Assembly: GCA_022036555.1 (NCBI GenBank)
Contig: CM039130.1
Location: 6,298,527-6,362,526, forward strand
Direction of reading: 5' to 3'
Length of the DNA: 64,000 nucleotides
From: Microstegium vimineum
Lineage: Eukaryota > Streptophyta > Magnoliopsida > Poales > Poaceae
Below the pieces are notes generated by a model that saw only the letters and a program-made list of their open reading frames with translations, was not told the origin of the DNA and made no database searches. The position numbers and the translations under genes are program-made. This document shows, piece by piece, positions 45,801 to 57,672 of this stretch (position 1 is its first letter; the number at the start of each line of letters is the position of its first letter).

Positions 45801-46103
45801 GTAGAAGCTTCTGGCGTCGATCTTGAGCAGGAGATCATTCAGCTATCGGCAAGAAAGGAAGAGCTGCAAGCCGAACTAAGAAAGGTTGAAGAAGCTTTAA
45901 ATACAGCTAACCAAAAGAAAGCTCAGCTGCTCGATACCGTCAAAGCTCTTCGACAAGCAAGGGACATAAATGCTCGACAAGCTATCGCGCTGAGGAAGAA
46001 GATTAAACCAATCGGAGGGTCTGCCGATGAGGATGCCAGGGAGATGGAAGAAATAGAACAAATTCGCCTGCGTGCGATATCAACTATCCAATCCCTGTTG
46101 TAA
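42839..46103 (+). pseudogene. Plant-mobile-domain gene carried antisense in the Tat element
   Basis: Multi-exon gene on the strand opposite gag-pol. Pieces: 42962-44424 (plant mobile domain: 'WSDTMNAFLFRHG', 'TPTLTDVHMLTGL', 'WWFVNMWLNAHM'), an Ala/Thr-rich exon ending 44728, 44811-45284 (Pro/Ala/Thr-rich with basic PRKKRRLR, a likely nuclear signal) and 45354-46103 (acidic repeats, then a long coiled coil). Donor and acceptor pairs GT-AG at 44729/44810 and 45285/45353 join frames exactly in phase 0, and the 44425 donor is also phase 0. Breaks: stops at 42857, 43253, 43930 and 44368, and a frameshift near 43650. PMD proteins (MAIN/MAIL family) also occur in transposons; function here is unknown. 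Confidence 0.75.
44468..44648 (+). repeat. Partial internal duplication in the antisense gene
   Basis: A ~55-bp segment (44468-44522) recurs at 44596-44648 with one change, 128 bp apart, around an intron/exon boundary. It may have duplicated a splice acceptor region. Confidence 0.85.
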
Positions 46104-46230
46104 TCTATTACAATTTCATCACATCGGCAAATGTAGTCAGTAACACTTGATTTTGCTCTGTAATATAATGCCAGTACTCTTTTACCGATGTTTTATAACT
46201 TTCTCTTTCATTGGCATTCAGACGAGCACT

Positions 46231-49200
46231 CTATGTGTTTACCCAAATACTAGGGTAATATTTCTTCAAGTATTTACCGTTGATTGCTTTGGAGAATGCA
46301 ACCCCTTCGAGATTTTCTAAAATATAAGCATTACCAGGAGCAGACTGTTTTATCCGATAAGGACCTTCCCAATTAGGAGACCATTTTCCAAACTTAGGAC
46401 TCTTAGTCCCAATTGGTAAAATCAATTTCCACACCAGATCACCATCGACAAATTCCTTTACCTTTACTTTCTTGTCATACCACCTAGCAACCCTTTTCTT
46501 ATTTTCTTCAATGTTGATCAAAGCCCTCAACCGATGACCTGCTAAGTCCTCTAACTCATCCTTCATAAGAATACCATAATCATCGGTTGTCAATTGATCT
46601 TGAAAAGATAATCGCCTGGAACCAGTTTTAATTTCCCAAGGCAGGACAACATCGTGTCCATAGACTAACTGATACGGCGAAACTTTGGTTGCACCATGAC
46701 ACGCCATCCGATACGACTATAGGGCTTTATTTAACACCACATGCCACCTTCTAGGGTTCTCTTCAATTTTGCGCTTGATAAGCTTAATAACTCCTTTATT
46801 AGTCGCTTCAGCCTGACCGTTAGCTTGGGCATAATAAGGAGAAGAATTCAATACCTTGAACCTCATACTAGCAGCAAATTCATCAAACTCTCCCGACGTG
46901 AACATGGTTCCCTGATCGGTAGTAATAGTTTGAGGAATACCGAATCGGTAAACAATGTGCTCTTTTACAAAATCTACCATGTTTGCCGATGTTACCTTCT
47001 TCAAAGGAATTGCTTCAACCCACTTCGTGAAGTAATCGGTAGCAACAAGTATAAACTTATGCCCCTTGCTTGACGGCGGATAAATCTGGCCGATGAGATC
47101 AATAGCCCATCCTCTAAACGGCCAAGGCTTGATTATAGGATTCATTGCCGATACAGGTGCCCTTTGTATATTACCAAACTTCTGACAATCCTGGCACCCT
47201 TTAAAATAGTTGAAGCAATCTTCAAGAATTGTCGGCCAATAATATCCATTCCGCCTGATCATCCACTTCATCTTGAATGCCGATTGATGCGCTCCACACA
47301 CACCTTCATGGATTTCGCCCATCAACTCTTTTGACTCCTCTTTACCAAGGCATCTGAGCAAGACTCCATCAATTGTCCGATAATACAATTCATCATCGAG
47401 GAGCACATATTTGGTAGCTTGAAACCTCAGACGCCTTTCAACCTTCTTAGATGGATCTCTTAAGTAATCGGCGATTTCCTTTTTCCAGTCATCGGCAACC
47501 ATTACCGATGTCATGACTTCTTGAATCGGTTGATATCCTGAAGCATTCTGTGCTAACCGATTGGCCTCTTCATTATGCAATCTAGGAATATGCTCAAGGC
47601 GATACTCTTTGAATTCTTTCAATAATCGTAAACACTTCTCATGGTGTGCAATCAACACTTCAATCCGGCATTCATATACCCCAGTCAATTGATTGATCAC
47701 CAACATGGAATCACCAAAGATTTCAACGGCATCGGCACGCACCTCTCTGAGTAATTCCAACCCTTTTATTAAAGCTTGATACTCGGCCTGATTGTTTGTT
47801 GATGTAGCAACAATCGGCAACGAAATTTCATATTTCTGTCCTCGGGGTGAAATTAAGAGAACACCAATGCCTGCCCCTTCTTTGCATGTAGACCCATCAA
47901 AGAACAAAGTCTAAGGAGCAATCTCTACAGAGTTTATCATATTGCAATGCTGAGTAACAAAATCGGCCATCACCTGACCCTTAACTGCCTTAGCCGATTC
48001 ATACTTTAGATCAAACTCCGAAAGTGCCAGAATCCATTTGCCGATTCTCCCACTTAATATCGGCATCGACAGCATATACTTAACCACGTCATCTTTGCAG
48101 ATAACAGTGCATTCAGCCGACAATAAATAATGCCTCAATTTTATGCAAGAGAAATATAAACATAAACATAATTTCTCTATAGCCGAATACCTAGTCTCAG
48201 CATCTACCAACCTCCTGCTCAAATAATATATCACATGTTCTTTCCCTTCAAATTCTTGAATCAAGGCTGACCCGATAACACTGTCATCGGCAGATAGATA
48301 CAACCTGAAAAGTTTCCCGTGCTGAGGTGGAACCAAGACTGGTGGGTTTACCAAATACCTCTTGATCTCCTCCAAGGCTAACTGTTGTTCTTCTCTCCAC
48401 GTAAACTCTTGATCGGCTTTCAACTTTAACAATGGACTAAAAGATTTAATCTTACTAGATAAGTTAGATATAAACCTTCTAATGAAATTAATTTTGCCGA
48501 TCAAGGACTGGAGCTCAGTCTTGTTTGTAGGAGCAACCACCTTGTTAATTACATCAATAGATTTTCTGCCGATCTCAATGCCTCTTTGATGCACCATAAA
48601 ACCCAGAAATTGACCTGCCGATACACCAAATGCACACTTGTTAGGATTCATCTTCAACCCATGCTCCCTTGTGCATTCCAGGATCTTTCGCAAATCGGCA
48701 AGATGCTTTCCAAAATTTCCAGATTTAACCACCACATCATCAATATAGATTTCGACTATCGTGCTAATATACTTATGAAAGATGAAATTCATTGCTCTCT
48801 GATAAGTAGCACCAGAATTCTTCAAGCCAAAAGTCATGACAACCCATTCAAATAAACCGACATGACCTGGACATCGGAAAGCAGTCTTGGATATGTCTTC
48901 TTCAGCCATAAATATTTGATTATATCCAGCATTACCATCCATGAAGCTAATGATTTGATGTCCAGCAGCAGCATCAATCAACAGATCGGCAACGGGCATC
49001 GGGTAGCCATCCATCGGCGTAGCCTTGTTAAGATTCCTGAAATCAATACAAACATGAAGTTTTCCATTTTTCTTGTAAACAGGAACCACATTAGAAATCC
49101 ATTTGGCATATCGGCATTGCCGGATAAATCCAGCCTCAATTAACTTTGTAATTTCAGCCTTAATGTCAGGTAAAATATTAGGATTGCATCGGCGTGCAGA

Positions 49201-49467
49201 TTGCCGATGTGGTTGGAAACCAGACTTAATAGGTAACCGATGTTCGACTATCGATCGGTCTAAACCAGGCATTTCTGTATAATCCCAAGCAAAACAATCT
49301 TTGTATTCCTTTAATAAATCGGTTAACCGCTGTTTACATTGGGAATCTAACTTAGCACTAATAAAAGTAGGTCTATGTTTACTACCATCGCCGATGTCTA
49401 TTTCGAGTAAATCATCAGCGAATGTGAAGCCCTGTCCTAGCTTTCCATCATCGGCAAACTGATCCAT
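46231..49467 (-). pseudogene. Tat pol: RT, dual RNase H, integrase
   Basis: One reading frame with two in-frame TAG codons (47911-47913 and 46717-46719), each at a position where a Trp codon is expected. RT has YIDD (about 48755). The first RNase H (LYLSADDS, YYLSRRLVDAETRYS) is followed by an archaeal-type second RNase H (FFDGSTCKEGAGIG). Integrase has an HHCC finger (H-x4-H-type, C-x2-C at about 47195) and DDE motifs WAIDLIG, TTDQGTMF and NGQAEATNK, then a GPYRI-containing C-terminal domain. Apart from the two nonsense codons it is intact, which suggests recent activity. Confidence 0.93.
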
Positions 49468-50672
49468 TAAAACTCTTCTTCAGAACCGACTGCTTGGATC
49501 GGTGTAATGCGGTAATCGGCAACTTTGAGGAACTCCATGTCCCAAGCTTCACCTGATATGAATCTGATTTGCTCATAAGTTTCTGATTCTACCGACGCAA
49601 CGATCGATGGGGTCTCACTTCGGACGACTTCAATCTTGTCTCTGACCCACTGCACAAGGCTTTGATGCATGGTGGAAGGAATACAACAATTGGCGTGGAT
49701 CCAATCCCTTCCTAGGAGCAAGTTGTAGGTGCCTTTGCCACTGATCACAAAAAATGTTGTCGGCAAAGTTTTACTGCTGATGGTTAATTCAACACATACG
49801 GCTCCCATGGCTGGCGACACATTGCCTTCAAAATCTTTAAGCTTCATGTCTGTTTTGACTAAGTCTTGGTTGCCTTTTCCAAGCTTCATGAACATGACAT
49901 GGCATTATGTTTATTGATGCCCCGCCATCCACTAGCATTTTTGTTACAGGCTGTCCATCCACCTTGCCCTTAACAAACAGAGCCCTTAGATGCTGCCTTT
50001 CATCATCAGCAGGTTTCTCAAAGACAGTTGCCATCGGATCCAACACTAATTGAGCCATCTCAGCAGTTTCCTCATCATCGCTGACAGGCGCCATGAACTC
50101 CATCGACAATATGACGACCATATTAATTTCTGCCGATGGATCCCTATCCTTACGCTTTGGCCTCCACCGCGTTTCCTTTGAAGGATCTTCATTGTCATAC
50201 AAGTCATTTCGGCGTTCGCGCTGAATTCTCCTTTTCTGAGTTTTTGTTAGACCCTTAGGGCACCACTGAGGAAACTTGGTTTTCCAAACAGGCTGGTGCT
50301 GCCTCTCATTGTTTGCATCGGCACCACTCCTGATGTTTGGATTTCTGGAGAATATTTCTTCATCAGACACTCTTGCATTGGCCATCTCCTCCAGCTCCTC
50401 TTGGTCAACACGCCTGCCAAGCCTGTTATGTGTGTTGAGCTTGCCCCCAGTCGGTCGTGTGCCGATTTCTTCTCTCTGAGCGGCCTAGCATACCTGGATA
50501 TCCGATCGTCAAAGCGAGGCTCCTTTTCTGACCGATCGGTAGGGTAGTACCCATTGCATTCAGGATAATTATCGGCAGTGGGTAGTTTGATGCCTTCTTT
50601 CCAACAGTGAACAAAGAAGGGACACTTCCAGTGGTCCTTATGTCAAAACCATTCTTGGTGCTCTTCTTCTTC
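49467..50672 (-). pseudogene. Tat protease region
   Basis: Pre-protease basic segment (50385 downward: 'CPKGLTKTQKRRIQRERR'), then an aspartic protease with MLVDGGASINIM (about 49945) and, in a second frame, LLLGRDWIH (about 49710). A frameshift between 49895 and 49920 splits the protease; stop codons and a frame change separate it from gag at 50386-50672. It would process the polyprotein if intact. Confidence 0.85.
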
Positions 50673-52857
50673 CTACCGATACCGTTCCTTCTGCAATTGT
50701 CGATACTCTTGCCTTGGCTGCTTATGCGTGATTATAACACTAGGAGACCTCTTGGCATGATTACCATCATCGGCAACCCTCTTGCCTTTTCTGTCATCGG
50801 CAAACTTTTCCACATCACGTTCAACTACTTGATGATCAGGATCTACCGATGCGTTCTTCCTGGCAGCTTCCGATGTTAGCACTTTAGTTTTTCTACTAGT
50901 TTCCACCATGTTATTTGGGAATGGGTGTTGATCAATCTTCATCGGTTTCTGGACTTTAGAATTTTCAAATTTGATTCGTCCAGATTCAATTTCTGACTGC
51001 AACTGCTGCCTGAATACCTTGCAGTCATTGGTACTGTGCGAAGTCGCATTATGCCACTTGCAATACCTGATCTTTCTGAGCTCTTTGGCCGATGGAATTG
51101 CTTGGTTAGGCGCTAACTTGATTCTCCCTTCTTGAAGTAATAAATCGAACATCCTATCGGCCTTGGTGATGTCAAAGGTGAATCTTTCAGCTTCTTTCTG
51201 GCCAAATGGACAAGACACGAATTTCTTATCCTTCACCCATTCAGCCGCACCGATGCTTAGCTCTTCATCTGACCCAGAATCTTCTTCTTGCTCGATGAAG
51301 GTCACCTTCTTATTCCAAGTCTTCCTGGGTTCAAAGGTTTTGATATCTTGATTGGCAATCCTTTGCACCAGATGACTTAAACTTTCAAACTCTTGCAACG
51401 CATACTTATCTTTGATATGCGGTAGTAGTCCTTGGAAAGCCAAATCTGCTAGTTGCCGATCATCAAGTACCAGGCTGTAGCACTTATTCTTCACGTCTCG
51501 CAGCCTCTGAACAAAGTTCGCTACCGATTCGTCATTGCGTTGCCTCAACTTGACCAAATCGGTAAGCTTCTTTTCATGTACGCCCGCAAAGAAATACTTG
51601 TGAAATTGTTTTTCTAGATCGGCCCAAGTAATCACAGAGTTTGGAGGTAATGATATAAACCATGTGAAGGCCGATCCAGACAATGATGATGAGAACAATC
51701 TCACCCTCAGTTCCTCTCTGCTGGCAGCTTCTCCGCACTGGATAATGAAACGGTTGATGTGCTCCATCGTTGATGTGTCGTCTTGACCAGAGAACTTGGT
51801 AAAATCCGGCACCTTGTACCGATTTGGGAGAGGGATTAAATCATATGCTGGAGGATACGGTGTCCGATAAGAATATGTATTAACCTTGGGCTTAATGCCG
51901 AATTGTTCCTTCATCACTTCGGCAATCTTATCGGTCCAATATGCCTCCTGCTCTCGCCGACTCATTGGCTGGTTGTTGACTGGTGGAGCCGGCTGATGCG
52001 CCCCTTCAGGTCTTGGTTGAAGATGGTGCGGAGTAATCGTCACGGGCGCAACACCAGTCATCTGGACGTTATGCATCGGCTGATTTACCGATGGATAGTT
52101 TTGCACACTTAGTAGATTAGGTTGAGTCATCATATTCATCGGTTGCTGTACCGATGGTCCACTCTGAGTGTTTGCTGGACTTCCACACTGATACATTAGT
52201 ATGCCAGGCTGTTGAACCGGCGGCTGACTAGTCCATCCAGGATTATAAATCATCGACATGTGACTTACCGATGGCTGATAGCTAACTGGCACCTGCTGCT
52301 CCTGCACCTTAGGGTAGTCAACAAATTGGTTACCTTGATATGCCAGTACTCCGGCTTGAGGATTTGCAGCCATCGGCTGACTTCCAGTTGCTATATTGTG
52401 TTGCATCGATACAGAGTTTGCCGATGGTGGCATCAGAGGTATTTTAGGAATTACTTGGAAATCTTCTGATGGCACTTGTACAGTTGGAGAGGACGTAGAA
52501 TAATGCATCATAGGGATCACCGGCTGTGATTGCATTGCCGATGCCATGGAACCCCTCCAGGCTGAACTATCTCCCTGCACCAGATTAGAACCAGCAGACG
52601 GATTTGAAGGCATACCGTAACCCCACCAGTTGGCAGGAGCTGGATGACTCTGGATAGCAGGCCCTGACATCGCCGACGCCACTGGATCTGCACTAAGCTT
52701 GGTGACGCTTTCAGGACTTGGCCTTGACGGTGTAGCCACATCGGCAGACGAATCCACAGGAGTGGAAGACGCCATTGGGGCTGCCGATGGGTTTATAGAT
52801 GCCGATCCAGGTTGATGATATGTTGGACCAACATATTGAGGTGAATGTCCTTCTTTG
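50673..52857 (-). CDS. Tat gag, N-terminus lost in gap
   Basis: Open frame from the gap to 50673. N-terminal Pro/Gln/Ser-rich repeats, then a capsid-type core (residues about 290-470 of the part starting at 52775: 'FTWFISLPP', 'DLEKQFHKYFF', 'LRQRNDESVANFVQRLR'), an acidic stretch, and a Tat-type knuckle CKWHNATSHSTNDC (about 51055). The reading frame is open upstream of the first Met at 52775, and the smaller element shows the true start some 90 codons earlier, so the real start is in the missing sequence. Confidence 0.88.
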
Positions 52858-52957
52858 NNNNNNNNNNNNNNNNNNNNNNNNNNNNNNNNNNNNNNNNNNN
52901 NNNNNNNNNNNNNNNNNNNNNNNNNNNNNNNNNNNNNNNNNNNNNNNNNNNNNNNNN
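52858..52957. other. Assembly gap (100 N)
   Basis: Exactly 100 N, the usual placeholder for a gap of unknown size. By comparison with 4854-10324 it must hide at least the gag start, the PBS and a ~1.05-1.13-kb LTR. It must also hold the rest of the element cut at 41377 (unless that part was deleted) and the 5' part of the kinase gene. Confidence 0.97.
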
Positions 52958-54735
52958 GGGTATTGCTATAGCGTGTGCAGAAGCATTAAGCTATATGCAT
53001 TCACAAATGTATGGGCAAGTCATCCATGGAGACATTAAACCTGCCAACATACTTCTGGATGAAGACCTCAATGCAAAAATATCAGACTTTGGGATATCAA
53101 AGTTACTTTCAACGGATAATACCTTACACACCTCACATGTACTGGGGAGTATAGGGTATATGGATCCTTTGTTTGTACGAACCGGACTCCTCACCTCAAA
53201 GAGTGATGTTTATAGTTTTGGAGTTGTTCTCTTGGAACTGATTACTAGAAGAAAGGCTGTTGATGGTGATAAAATTAGCCTTACTGAAAACTTTACTCAA
53301 GCTCTAGCAAAACGAAAGAAGATACGGGAATTTTATGATGTAAAGGTTGCAGATGAGAACAATTTGAGGATTCTTGATGGAATTGGAAAACTAGCAGCAA
53401 AATGCTTAGCAATGGACCTAGAGAAACGTCCAGAAATGAAAGATGTTGCAGAAAGCCTTCGGACGTTTAGAAAAGCTCAATATCAGTCACAAGAAAAAGT
53501 ACTTTTATTTGGCTGGATACGGAGAAGCAAACAACCGCCCCAAAATATGGTTCCTACTGAGAAACACTTTCATGGAAATCAAGTTATCAAAGCAGAGATA
53601 CAAGCACAGAAAGTCAGTGAAGTAGATAGAGATGTGCATAATGTCACAGTGGTGAGAGAAGGGAGTCCAGGGTTTTTCAGCTTTGGTTCATCGCAAGGGA
53701 TAGATTTAGAAAAGCTGTTGGAAGGATCTGCCGAGGTTCTTGGGAAAGGCAAATATGCAACGACATACAAGACTTTACTGCATGATGGTTCCACGTTAAT
53801 TGTAAAGAGACTGAAGATTGTATATTGGCCAGAGGCAGTGTTCAAGGGACGAATAGAAGCAATAGGAACAATTGAGCATGAGCTTGTAGCCCCACTGCGT
53901 CAGTACTACTACAGCAAGGATGAGAAGTTCCTGGTGTATGATTATTTTCCCAATGGTAGCCTAGCTTCAAATCTTCATGGTAATATACTGTTCATGAGTT
54001 GGATCCACAAAAATAGGCCTTGCTTTTGGTAACTATGCAGCAACATGTCAAGATTCATAATAAAAATCACCAAGAAAATTTGCATCTATTGTTAGTTTAT
54101 AATGTACTTGCTTTCAGCAAAAGGCTGTGTTGCAAAATATTCTCTATGTAGTTTATGTTATTCCACGATGTAGTTGAAGATTATGCTTTGTTCACACTGG
54201 ATTAATATTTTTTCCAGGAAAAAATACGGCGCGGGTAGGCTGGGAGGCTCGATCAGCCATTGCACTCTCTGTAGCTCGTGCTGTTACCTACATCCACTCA
54301 ACTAATGCGTCCCATGGCAACCTCAGCTCCTCCAACATTCTTCTTACAGAGAGCTATGAGGCACGTGTCTCAGAACACGGCCTCAAAACTCTTGTCATTC
54401 ACCCAACATTAGTTACCGGCAATAACATTGCACAAAGGGATGATGTGTACAGCTTTGGTATCATACTGCTTGAGATGCTCACAGGCAAGTCACCAGTCCT
54501 CAAGCCAGATTTGCTCGAATGGGTTTTAGTACTCATCAGTGAGGACTGGGTAACGGAAGCATTCGATAAGAAGCTCCTTACAGAAAACACTGTTGTAGGG
54601 ATAGGGGATGAGCTGCTTGAGTTTCTCAAACTTGCAATTCATTGCTGTGACAAGGACCCCACATTGAGACCAGCAATGTCAGAAGTTGCTCAACAGATTG
54701 AGGGAATACAACAGGTTTCTTCAGCTGGGAAATAG
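52958..54735 (+). CDS. Tandem kinase-pseudokinase protein, 5' end in gap
   Basis: Join <52958-53979, 54218-54735; 512 residues visible. The first kinase (C-lobe only) is WAK-like: catalytic loop H-G-D-I-K-P-A-N (53025-53048), DFG (53085-53093), GSIGYMDP, SDVYSFGVVLLELITR. The residue before the catalytic Asp is Gly, so it is a non-RD kinase, a class common among immune receptors. After a ~90-residue linker follows a second kinase of LRR-III type: Gly-rich loop GKGKYATTYK (about 53740), VAIK-Lys kept (53805-53807), KDEKFLVYDYFPNGSL. There the catalytic Asp is Asn (HGN, 54313-54321) and DFG is EHG (54373-54381), hence a pseudokinase. The GT-AG intron 53980-54217 splits a Gly codon correctly. 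No transmembrane segment is visible. Tandem kinases include cereal rust-resistance proteins. Confidence 0.88.
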
Positions 54736-55266
54736 GCAGCTTACAGGGAGCAATGCCGGACGAGAGGAACGAACTTTCAGCCAAGGAACATGAGGAAACA
54801 AATTGTATTATGACCATGCACTGCTGTACAAGCATTTCTCGTTGTCTGAAAAAAGACATTCACGTTCCATCACTTGGGTTGTTTCTGATACCATTTCAAA
54901 TCTGGAGCTTTATTTTTATCATTTTTTTATTTGTTCGTAGCACATATGCTGTGTATTGAGGATGCCATCTTGCTGCAATTATCGTCTGCTGTTAAATTGG
55001 TGCATTTTGGTTGCCTTCTGAATGTTGTTAGAGAATGTAACTCAATGTATTCCAAAGCTGGTCACAAAAAAAAATGTATTCCAAAGCTCCCAAAGAGGAA
55101 ATAGTATGTAAAAACTGCAGAGAGCACCCTATAACTTAGGTAAATACTCATACATGTATATACATATAACAAAAGTAAGCAGTCTTTTTTAGAGAAACTT
55201 TTGCTGTACGTTAGCACTGCAGTCTGCATTCCACTTAGGTTCATTGTAAAGTGCCATACCTTTTAG
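54736..55266 (+). other. 3' untranslated and flanking region of the tandem kinase gene
   Basis: No coding frame. T-rich sequence with 'GTTGTTAGAGAATGTAACTCAATGTATTCC', a 17-bp local repeat of ATGTATTCCAAAGCT at 55045 and 55075, and no clear AATAAA. Confidence 0.4.
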
Positions 55267-55628
55267 GGATGTTTGTTACAGCTCAAAACAGTTTTATGAA
55301 GCTTCCTCTATGAAACTGTTTTTCTTTCATGACCTTTTATGGTCTGTTTGGTACAGCTCACAACAGCTTCATGAAGTTTCATGTTATGAGCTGTTTTTTT
55401 TTGTTAAACATCTTTTTTCAAAACAGCTTCACTCATGAAGCTGTTTTTCTTCCCCTCACAAAGATATGAAGTGAGATGAAACTGAAAATAGTAGCTTATC
55501 ATAGCTCTCTCTCCTCTTTCTCTCTCATATCCATGCATATTGGTGAAGTTGTTTTGCCAAACATTTTTTTCAAAATAGCTCAGCTTCACCTAGAGAGATG
55601 TTCATGAAGCTATTTTCTAAAAAAACAT
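55267..55628. mobile_element. MITE-like foldback with AGCTGTTTT motifs
   Basis: Repeated phrases TTTGGTACAGCTCA.AACAG and inverted CTGTTTT...AAAACAG. 'GTCTGTTTGGTACAGCTC' occurs at 55268 and 55341, suggesting one copy nested in another. No ORF. Confidence 0.45.
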
Positions 55629-55633
55629 CAGAG

Positions 55634-55960
55634 TTGTTTTGGTTACCCCGGACTAAACTTTACTCCCTATCACATCGAATGTTTGGATACTAATTTAGAA
55701 TATTAAATATAGACTATTTATAAAACTAATTATATAGATTGGGATTATTTTGCGAGACGAATCTATTAAGCCTAATTAGTCCATGATTTGACAATGTGAT
55801 AATACAGTAAACATATGCTAATGATGGATTAATTAAGCTTAATAGATTCGTCTCGTAAAATAGTTATGATTTTTGTAATTAGTTTTATAATTTATTTTAT
55901 TTAGGAAAACATCGAGGTGAAAACATAGATTAGTTTTAATTGGAAAAACCATTGCTTATA
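55634..55960. mobile_element. MITE with TTTAGTCC-type grass repeat
   Basis: 'GGACTAAACTTTACTCCCTATCACATCGAATGTTTGG' is a phrase common to a very abundant grass MITE family. Internal arms GCGAGACGAATCTATTAAGC (55752-55771) and GCTTAATAGATTCGTCTCG (55837-55855) form a 19-bp inverted repeat. Confidence 0.6.
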
Positions 55961-56034
55961 GATTAATCGATTATCATTTTATTTGAAAGAATAAAACATG
56001 TTTATTACTGTTACTAACATGTAGATCTTATTGT

Positions 56035-57637
56035 TACAAAACCAACGCAACTTGAACGGCTAAAACGGAGAAGATATGAAGTTAACATGATTTTCTATAC
56101 AAGATTAATTCATTAAAAAGGACTAATCTAAACTTTATTTTCAAAAGTGATTAACATAGATGAAAACTATACTACTAGATAGATCTTGAAATTACGAATC
56201 TAACGCAACTGGAATGGATCGAATCGGAGCTAAAACGAAGATTTTATAAGCTTTTTAAATCAGTGGCATACTTGTAAATAGATAAAACCGTTTTCGATTT
56301 AAAACAAATATAAATAAAATCGGATTTTGCATCTGATGATGGATGGCGGGTTGAAAAGAAGAAAAGGCAGGGGCTCTTTAACATATATGCCAACGAAGGG
56401 GTATGTTATTTTCTTGGCCCTTGATCTCAGATCGGACGGTGGAAAAGAGATCGAGAGGGAGGAAGGGGATGACCGGCCGGGAAAGGAGGTCCGGCACGGC
56501 TGACTCCATTGCCGGAGCAGTGAGCTTTGCTGGTGCGAGTGGAATCGGGCCTACGGTCCACCATTCGAAATTCCGAGAGTACCGGGAGAAAGAGGGGAAG
56601 AAACCGATCTCATCTGAGGCGACTAGGAGGACCGGAGAGGCATGGCGACTGCTCACCACGAGCGACAGCGGCGGCGGGGCTCTGTCCCTCGGTGGAGAAA
56701 TCGGTTTTTCGAAGAGAGAGCACCGAGAAAACCAGGAGATCGAGGCGAACTCACCGGTGCTGCTTGCGGAGTCCGGAGCGGAGCGAAGACGGCTGGCGAC
56801 GGGAAGCTGCGGCTCGGTTCGTCCTAAAATGCGACGGCGAGCTCGGGTGAGCCAAACGAAAGGCGAAAGAGAGAAGGGATGGGCTCGGCGTGACTGCAGG
56901 AGCGTTACGAAGCTTCGAATCGCGCTTTACCCGCGACGATGGACAAGAAAACAAGCCCGGTGGCGGAACTCCTCGGCGGCGTGCGATGCGAGCGATACGC
57001 GAGCAGCATGGCTGGGGGCACGAGGCGAGGCGAGGCGATAGCAGTAGCAGATGGGGAAGGTAGGGCGGTGCTCGGCGCTATTTATAGCCGGCTGAGGGAG
57101 GAGTCCGGGGCGCGCACGCCGTGCTGCACGAAGGTCGCGCGGTCGGTTTGCGACAGTTGAGTCCGACGCGAGGAGGGGAGCTCGGGGATGACAGGCGGGA
57201 CCGCCCTGTCAGCCGCACCAAGGAGAAGGAGAGGGGAGGCCTTGCGTGGGCTGGAAGACGGCCTGCGGCTGTGCTGCTGGGCCGTGGCGAAGGAGCGGCT
57301 GGCCCAAGCGGATAGGAGAGGGTAAGGAGGAAGCGGGCTGGGCCGAGGCCAAACAGGCCGACGGGCTGGAAGGGAAAACAGGAGGGAGGGAAGGGTTTTC
57401 TATTTTTCTTTTGCAATGATTTTCCAAACTGCTTTTAAAAATGGTTTTGAAATATTTTTGAGCTTTGCATAACCAAGCAATACAAGAGAAAATATGCAGA
57501 GGCATGAATGCACCACATGTTATAAAACTCTAGGTTACTTTTTAATTTTATAAAAAGTTTTTAGTTTCCTAGATTTTCATGAGCACAAAAATTCAAAATT
57601 AAATCAATTTCAAAAATTCAATTTTTTAGGATGTTAC
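56035..57637 (-). repeat. Truncated Tekay-type LTR
   Basis: Shares layout and phrases with 16536-19379: 'TACTACTAGATAGA', 'CGAAGGGGTA', a GC-rich core, 'TTTTGAAATATTTTT', and the end GATGTTACA at 57637. The TATA box TATAAATA on minus (57086-57079) is clearer here. It lacks the TGTCACACCC end, so the left side is truncated (edge uncertain). It could be a solo LTR remnant of a related family. ORFs in the core (56403-57041 and others) are not genes. Confidence 0.7.
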
Positions 57638-57672
57638 ACCTCCTCTTCCATCCCTCTTTCGCCGCCACGACC

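Larger units (their letters stand above)
41378..52857 (-). mobile_element. Tat-lineage Ty3/gypsy element with antisense gene (5' end lost in gap)
   Basis: Read on minus: gag (from the gap to 50673), protease region, RT, first and second RNase H, integrase (to 46231), then a plus-strand gene (42839-46103), a palindrome with the polypurine tract, and the 3' LTR (41378-42423). The dual RNase H and the integrase core of the NGQAEATNK type mark the Tat lineage, and the antisense extra gene fits it. The LTR matches the family of 4854-10324. The 5' LTR, PBS and first ~90 gag codons are missing at the N gap. Confidence 0.92.

Noticed and set aside
53980..54032. Extension of the kinase ORF to a stop at 54032
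   Set aside because: Intron read-through; the GT at 53980 and AG at 54216-54217 restore a continuous LRR-III kinase frame.
56403..57160. 212-aa and smaller ORFs in a GC-rich block
   Set aside because: Corresponds to the GC-rich core of a truncated Tekay-type LTR.
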